DNA of 64,000 nucleotides, taken from positions 1-64,000 of the forward strand of contig CANLWV010000007.1 of the NCBI GenBank assembly GCA_947494965.1, given 5' to 3'. The number at the start of each line of letters is the position of its first letter. The first letter of the stretch is position 1. Shown in pieces: positions 62,308 through 64,000 of the stretch. A program made the position numbers and the translations under genes. The stretch comes from an uncultured Salinicoccus sp. (GTDB taxonomy: Bacteria; Bacillota; Bacilli; Staphylococcales; Salinicoccaceae). The notes beneath the pieces were generated by a model. That model worked only from the letters and a program-made list of their open reading frames with translations. It did no database searches and was not told the origin of the DNA.

Positions 62308-62595
62308 TAACTCTCGTTCGTTTGTTGCGACGAACGGGAATTAACATCTCAACTCGCCTTCGTCCGCTCGACGAACGGGAATTAACATCCCAACTCGCCT
62401 TCGTCTGCTCAACGAACGAGAATTAACATCCCAACTCGCCTTCGTCCGCTCGACGAACGAGAATTAACGTCTCAACTCTCCTTCGTCCGCCCAACGAACG
62501 AGAATTAACACCCCAACTCGCCCTCGTCCGCCCAACGAACGGGAATTAACATCCCAACTCGCCTTCGTCTGCTCGACGAACGGGAATTAGCACCA
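62308..62595. repeat. Array of seven 41-bp hairpin repeats
   Basis: Units start near 62308, 62350, 62391, 62432, 62473, 62514 and 62555; the first is 42 bases, the rest 41. Each reads AACTCGCCTTCGTC, centre, GACGAACGGGAATTAACAT with small changes, and folds as a hairpin. Same family as the arrays at 39.4 and 51.1 kb, in a subtype with CCGCTCGA in the loop. Confidence 0.9.
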
Positions 62596-62624
62596 CTCAA
62601 CTCAACAACCGATACATCCCGAAA

Positions 62625-62654
62625 TAAAAAAAGCAGCACCCGGAGGTGCTGCTT
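62625..62654 (-). terminator. Terminator of fabI
   Basis: On the minus strand AGCAGCACC pairs with GGTGCTGCT and TTTTTTTATTTC follows. Confidence 0.85.
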
Positions 62655-62665
62655 CTTCAGCTATA

Positions 62666-63433
62666 TTAAGCCATGATGTGGTAACCGGAATCGACATGGA
62701 GGACTTCTCCTGTGATGCCGCTCGCCAAATCACTGAGCAGGAATGCGACAGTGTTGCCGACTTCCAGCTGATCAACGTTGCGTTTAAGTGGTGCACGTTC
62801 TTCAATTTCCTTCAGGATGGATTTGAAATCTCCGACTGCTGAAGAGCTCAAGGTACGGATCGGGCCGGCTGAAACGGCGTTGACGCGGATACCGGACTCG
62901 CCGAGGTCGAGTGCAAGGTAACGTACGCTGGATTCGAGGGCTGCTTTGGCAACTCCCATGACGTTGTAGTTAGGCATTGCGCGCTCTCCACCGAGGTAAG
63001 TCATCGTTGCGATGCTGCCGCCTTCATTCATGATTGTTTTAGCATGTTTTGATACCACTGCCAGGGAATACGCACTGATGTCGAGCGCGTTTTTGAAGCC
63101 TTCGCGAGTCGTATCGCTGTAGCCGCCTTGGAGTTCATCTTTTCCAGCATATGCTATTGCGTGCATCAGACCATCGATGCCGCCTGTCTTCTCGCCGATT
63201 TCCTTGAATGCTGCCTCTACCTGCTCGTCGTCCGTGACGTCACATTCCACGATGATGTCGTGGTTGCCTTCCAGGTCACCCAAGATTTTCTCCAGTTCGC
63301 GCCTGAAGCGTTCATTCAATATTGTAAATACCAGTTTTGCACCCATTTTATCGAGGGCCCGCGCGGCACCCCAGGCGATGCTGCGCTTATTGGCAACGCC
63401 CATGATAACAAAAGTTTTACCTTCGAGATTCAT
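62666..63433 (-). CDS. fabI: Enoyl-[acyl-carrier-protein] reductase FabI
   Basis: Last step of the fatty-acid elongation cycle. The 255 residues begin with GKTFVIMGVANKRSIAWG, the FabI cofactor motif; DGLMHAIAYAG, the Y-x6-Y-x3... pattern around MTYLGGERAMPNYNVMGVAKAAL with catalytic Tyr and Lys, AGPIRTLSSSAV and HVDSGYHIM follow. GGGAG lies 10 bases before the ATG. A FapR box covers its promoter, so malonyl-CoA level should control it. Confidence 0.95.
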   Translation of the reverse strand: MNLEGKTFVIMGVANKRSIAWGAARALDKMGAKLVFTILNERFRRELEKILGDLEGNHDIIVECDVTDDEQVEAAFKEIGEKTGGIDGLMHAIAYAGKDELQGGYSDTTREGFKNALDISAYSLAVVSKHAKTIMNEGGSIATMTYLGGERAMPNYNVMGVAKAALESSVRYLALDLGESGIRVNAVSAGPIRTLSSSAVGDFKSILKEIEERAPLKRNVDQLEVGNTVAFLLSDLASGITGEVLHVDSGYHIMA

Positions 63434-63494
63434 AAGTCATAAACTCCCTTTTTCATCACACATGGATCTATATCCATGCGCTTATGATTTAATG

Positions 63495-63511
63495 TTAGTA
63501 CCTACTACTAA
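63495..63511. promoter_or_regulatory. FapR operator at the fabI promoter
   Basis: The 17-base sequence TTAGTACCTACTACTAA fits the known FapR consensus (TTAGTACC then TACTAA with inverted symmetry). It overlaps the -10 box of the fabI promoter by two bases, in the position expected for repression relieved by malonyl-CoA. The fapR gene is not in the window. Confidence 0.85.
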
Positions 63512-63538
63512 TCTACAGTTTTTCATCTCTGATTGCAA
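63510..63538 (-). promoter_or_regulatory. Sigma-A promoter of fabI
   Basis: On the minus strand TTGCAA (63533-63538) and TAGATT (63510-63515) are 17 bases apart; the FapR box starts within the -10. Confidence 0.65.
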
Positions 63539-63562
63539 CAAAAAAGAAAGCACAGTCTTATA

Positions 63563-63591
63563 AGAAAAAAATGCACCCCGAAGGGTGCATT
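63563..63591 (-). terminator. Terminator of the RCK-domain gene
   Basis: AATGCACCC pairs with GGGTGCATT around a CGAA-type loop; on the minus strand TTTTTTTC follows. It lies 3 bases past the stop codon. Confidence 0.85.
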
Positions 63592-63593
63592 CG

Positions 63594-64000
63594 TTAATAT
63601 AGTTCGAGTTCCCGCTTCAGTTCTTCCACATACTCCCTAGATCCGGTCATGAATATACGGTCATCCACCTGGAGTCTGGTGTCCCCGTGGGGCACAATCG
63701 ACTCCTGTCCACGCATGATCCGAAGGAATATGATATCTGCAGTGAACGGGAAGTCACGGAGAATCATTTCATCGTAGCGGTAGTTGTTCATCTGTATTTC
63801 ATAGATGGCCGTCTCTTCATCCGTCAGCAGATCCATCATATGTGGAGATTCGATCAATCCGCGCAATAGTGTCTTCGAGCTCAACAGTGCAGAGAATGGC
63901 TCGTATCCAAGTCCTTTGATGGCCTGTTCCCTTGTCGGGTCTTCGATTCTGTAGATGATCCGTTCCACTCCCCGATTTTTAGCCATTTCCGCGACACGCC
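63594..64000 (-). CDS. RCK/TrkA-domain protein, C-terminal part (cut by the window edge)
   Basis: The visible 135 residues continue to the right edge without a start; an ATG at 63986 is internal. VAEMAKNRGVERIIYRIEDP is the end of a TrkA-N (RCK) nucleotide-binding domain, and residues such as IVPHGDTRLQVDDRIFMTGSREYVEELKREL form a TrkA-C domain. It could be the C-terminus of a cation/proton antiporter of the CPA2 type, which lies beside fabI in staphylococci, or a KtrA-like gating subunit. The N-terminal part needed to decide is outside the window. Confidence 0.7.
   Translation of the reverse strand, partial: RVAEMAKNRGVERIIYRIEDPTREQAIKGLGYEPFSALLSSKTLLRGLIESPHMMDLLTDEETAIYEIQMNNYRYDEMILRDFPFTADIIFLRIMRGQESIVPHGDTRLQVDDRIFMTGSREYVEELKRELELY

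Noticed and set aside
1-64000. Prophage, transposase or integrase
   Set aside because: No such gene was recognised, despite the compositional step at 1.3-13.5 kb.

Overview
The window looks like chromosome from a member of the Staphylococcaceae with unusually high GC for that group; a halophilic genus such as Salinicoccus or a close relative is the best guess. MurE carries the lysine-type DNPAND signature. The murE/YueH/prfC order, an LtaA homologue, a DUF2538 protein, ComK and a FapR box at fabI all fit this. Genus is an inference.

Region 1 (about 1-34 kb) is a cell-surface polymer locus. A leftward series of genes (29.2 kb down to a terminator at 11-67) encodes three ordinary glycosyltransferases, a TagG-like permease with a tandem-NBD TagH-like ATPase, two large paralogous GT2 proteins, and then a very unusual block of eleven ATP-grasp proteins and one CapA-like protein between 1.3 and 19.7 kb. 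The last gene is a Wzy/O-antigen-ligase-like membrane protein. At the start of the block lie two nucleotide-sugar dehydrogenases (UDP-glucuronate type and UDP-HexNAcA type) and a LytR-CpsA-Psr ligase. Eight of the ATP-grasp proteins form one family: an ALE(G/A)WRRGL N-terminal motif, a cyanophycin-synthetase-like ATP-grasp core, an acylphosphatase-like domain that is catalytically intact in only one member, and in most a coiled coil ending in an S-x-SW-(R/K/Q) tag. One of the eight is degenerate. Two further ATP-grasp families share the same tag, and a TupA-like ATP-grasp is also present. My reading is that the locus makes an anionic wall glycan carrying a peptide built by dedicated ligases, analogous to the teichuronopeptide of alkaliphilic Bacillus. 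This is the candidate undescribed system in the window.

Region 2 (about 34-39.3 kb) holds regulators and small genes: GNAT, MarR with a palindromic operator over its promoter, a membrane HExxH protein, ComK divergent from a small SigH-like sigma factor, two CotF-like proteins and a DUF2187 protein.

Region 3 (about 39.3-64 kb) is mostly core genome: KtrB/TrkH, an HtrA-like protease, TerC under a yybP-ykoY manganese riboswitch, prfC, a YueH-like protein, murE, ltaA, tRNA-Thr, a second CapA, a NERD protein, galU, tatC with an oxidoreductase operon bearing a Tat signal, an MBL-fold protein, an AI-2E family transporter, a sodium:alanine symporter, YjcH/YjcG-like proteins, fabI and a truncated RCK-domain protein at the right edge. 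Three intergenic arrays of the same hairpin-forming 41-bp repeat lie at 39.4, 51.1 and 62.3 kb.

GalU (52.3 kb) would supply UDP-glucose to the dehydrogenase at 29.3 kb and to glycolipid synthesis, so region 3 feeds the surface locus metabolically. Start sites below were chosen by Shine-Dalgarno (SD) position. Function calls come from motifs and family resemblance recognised by eye; no database search was run.
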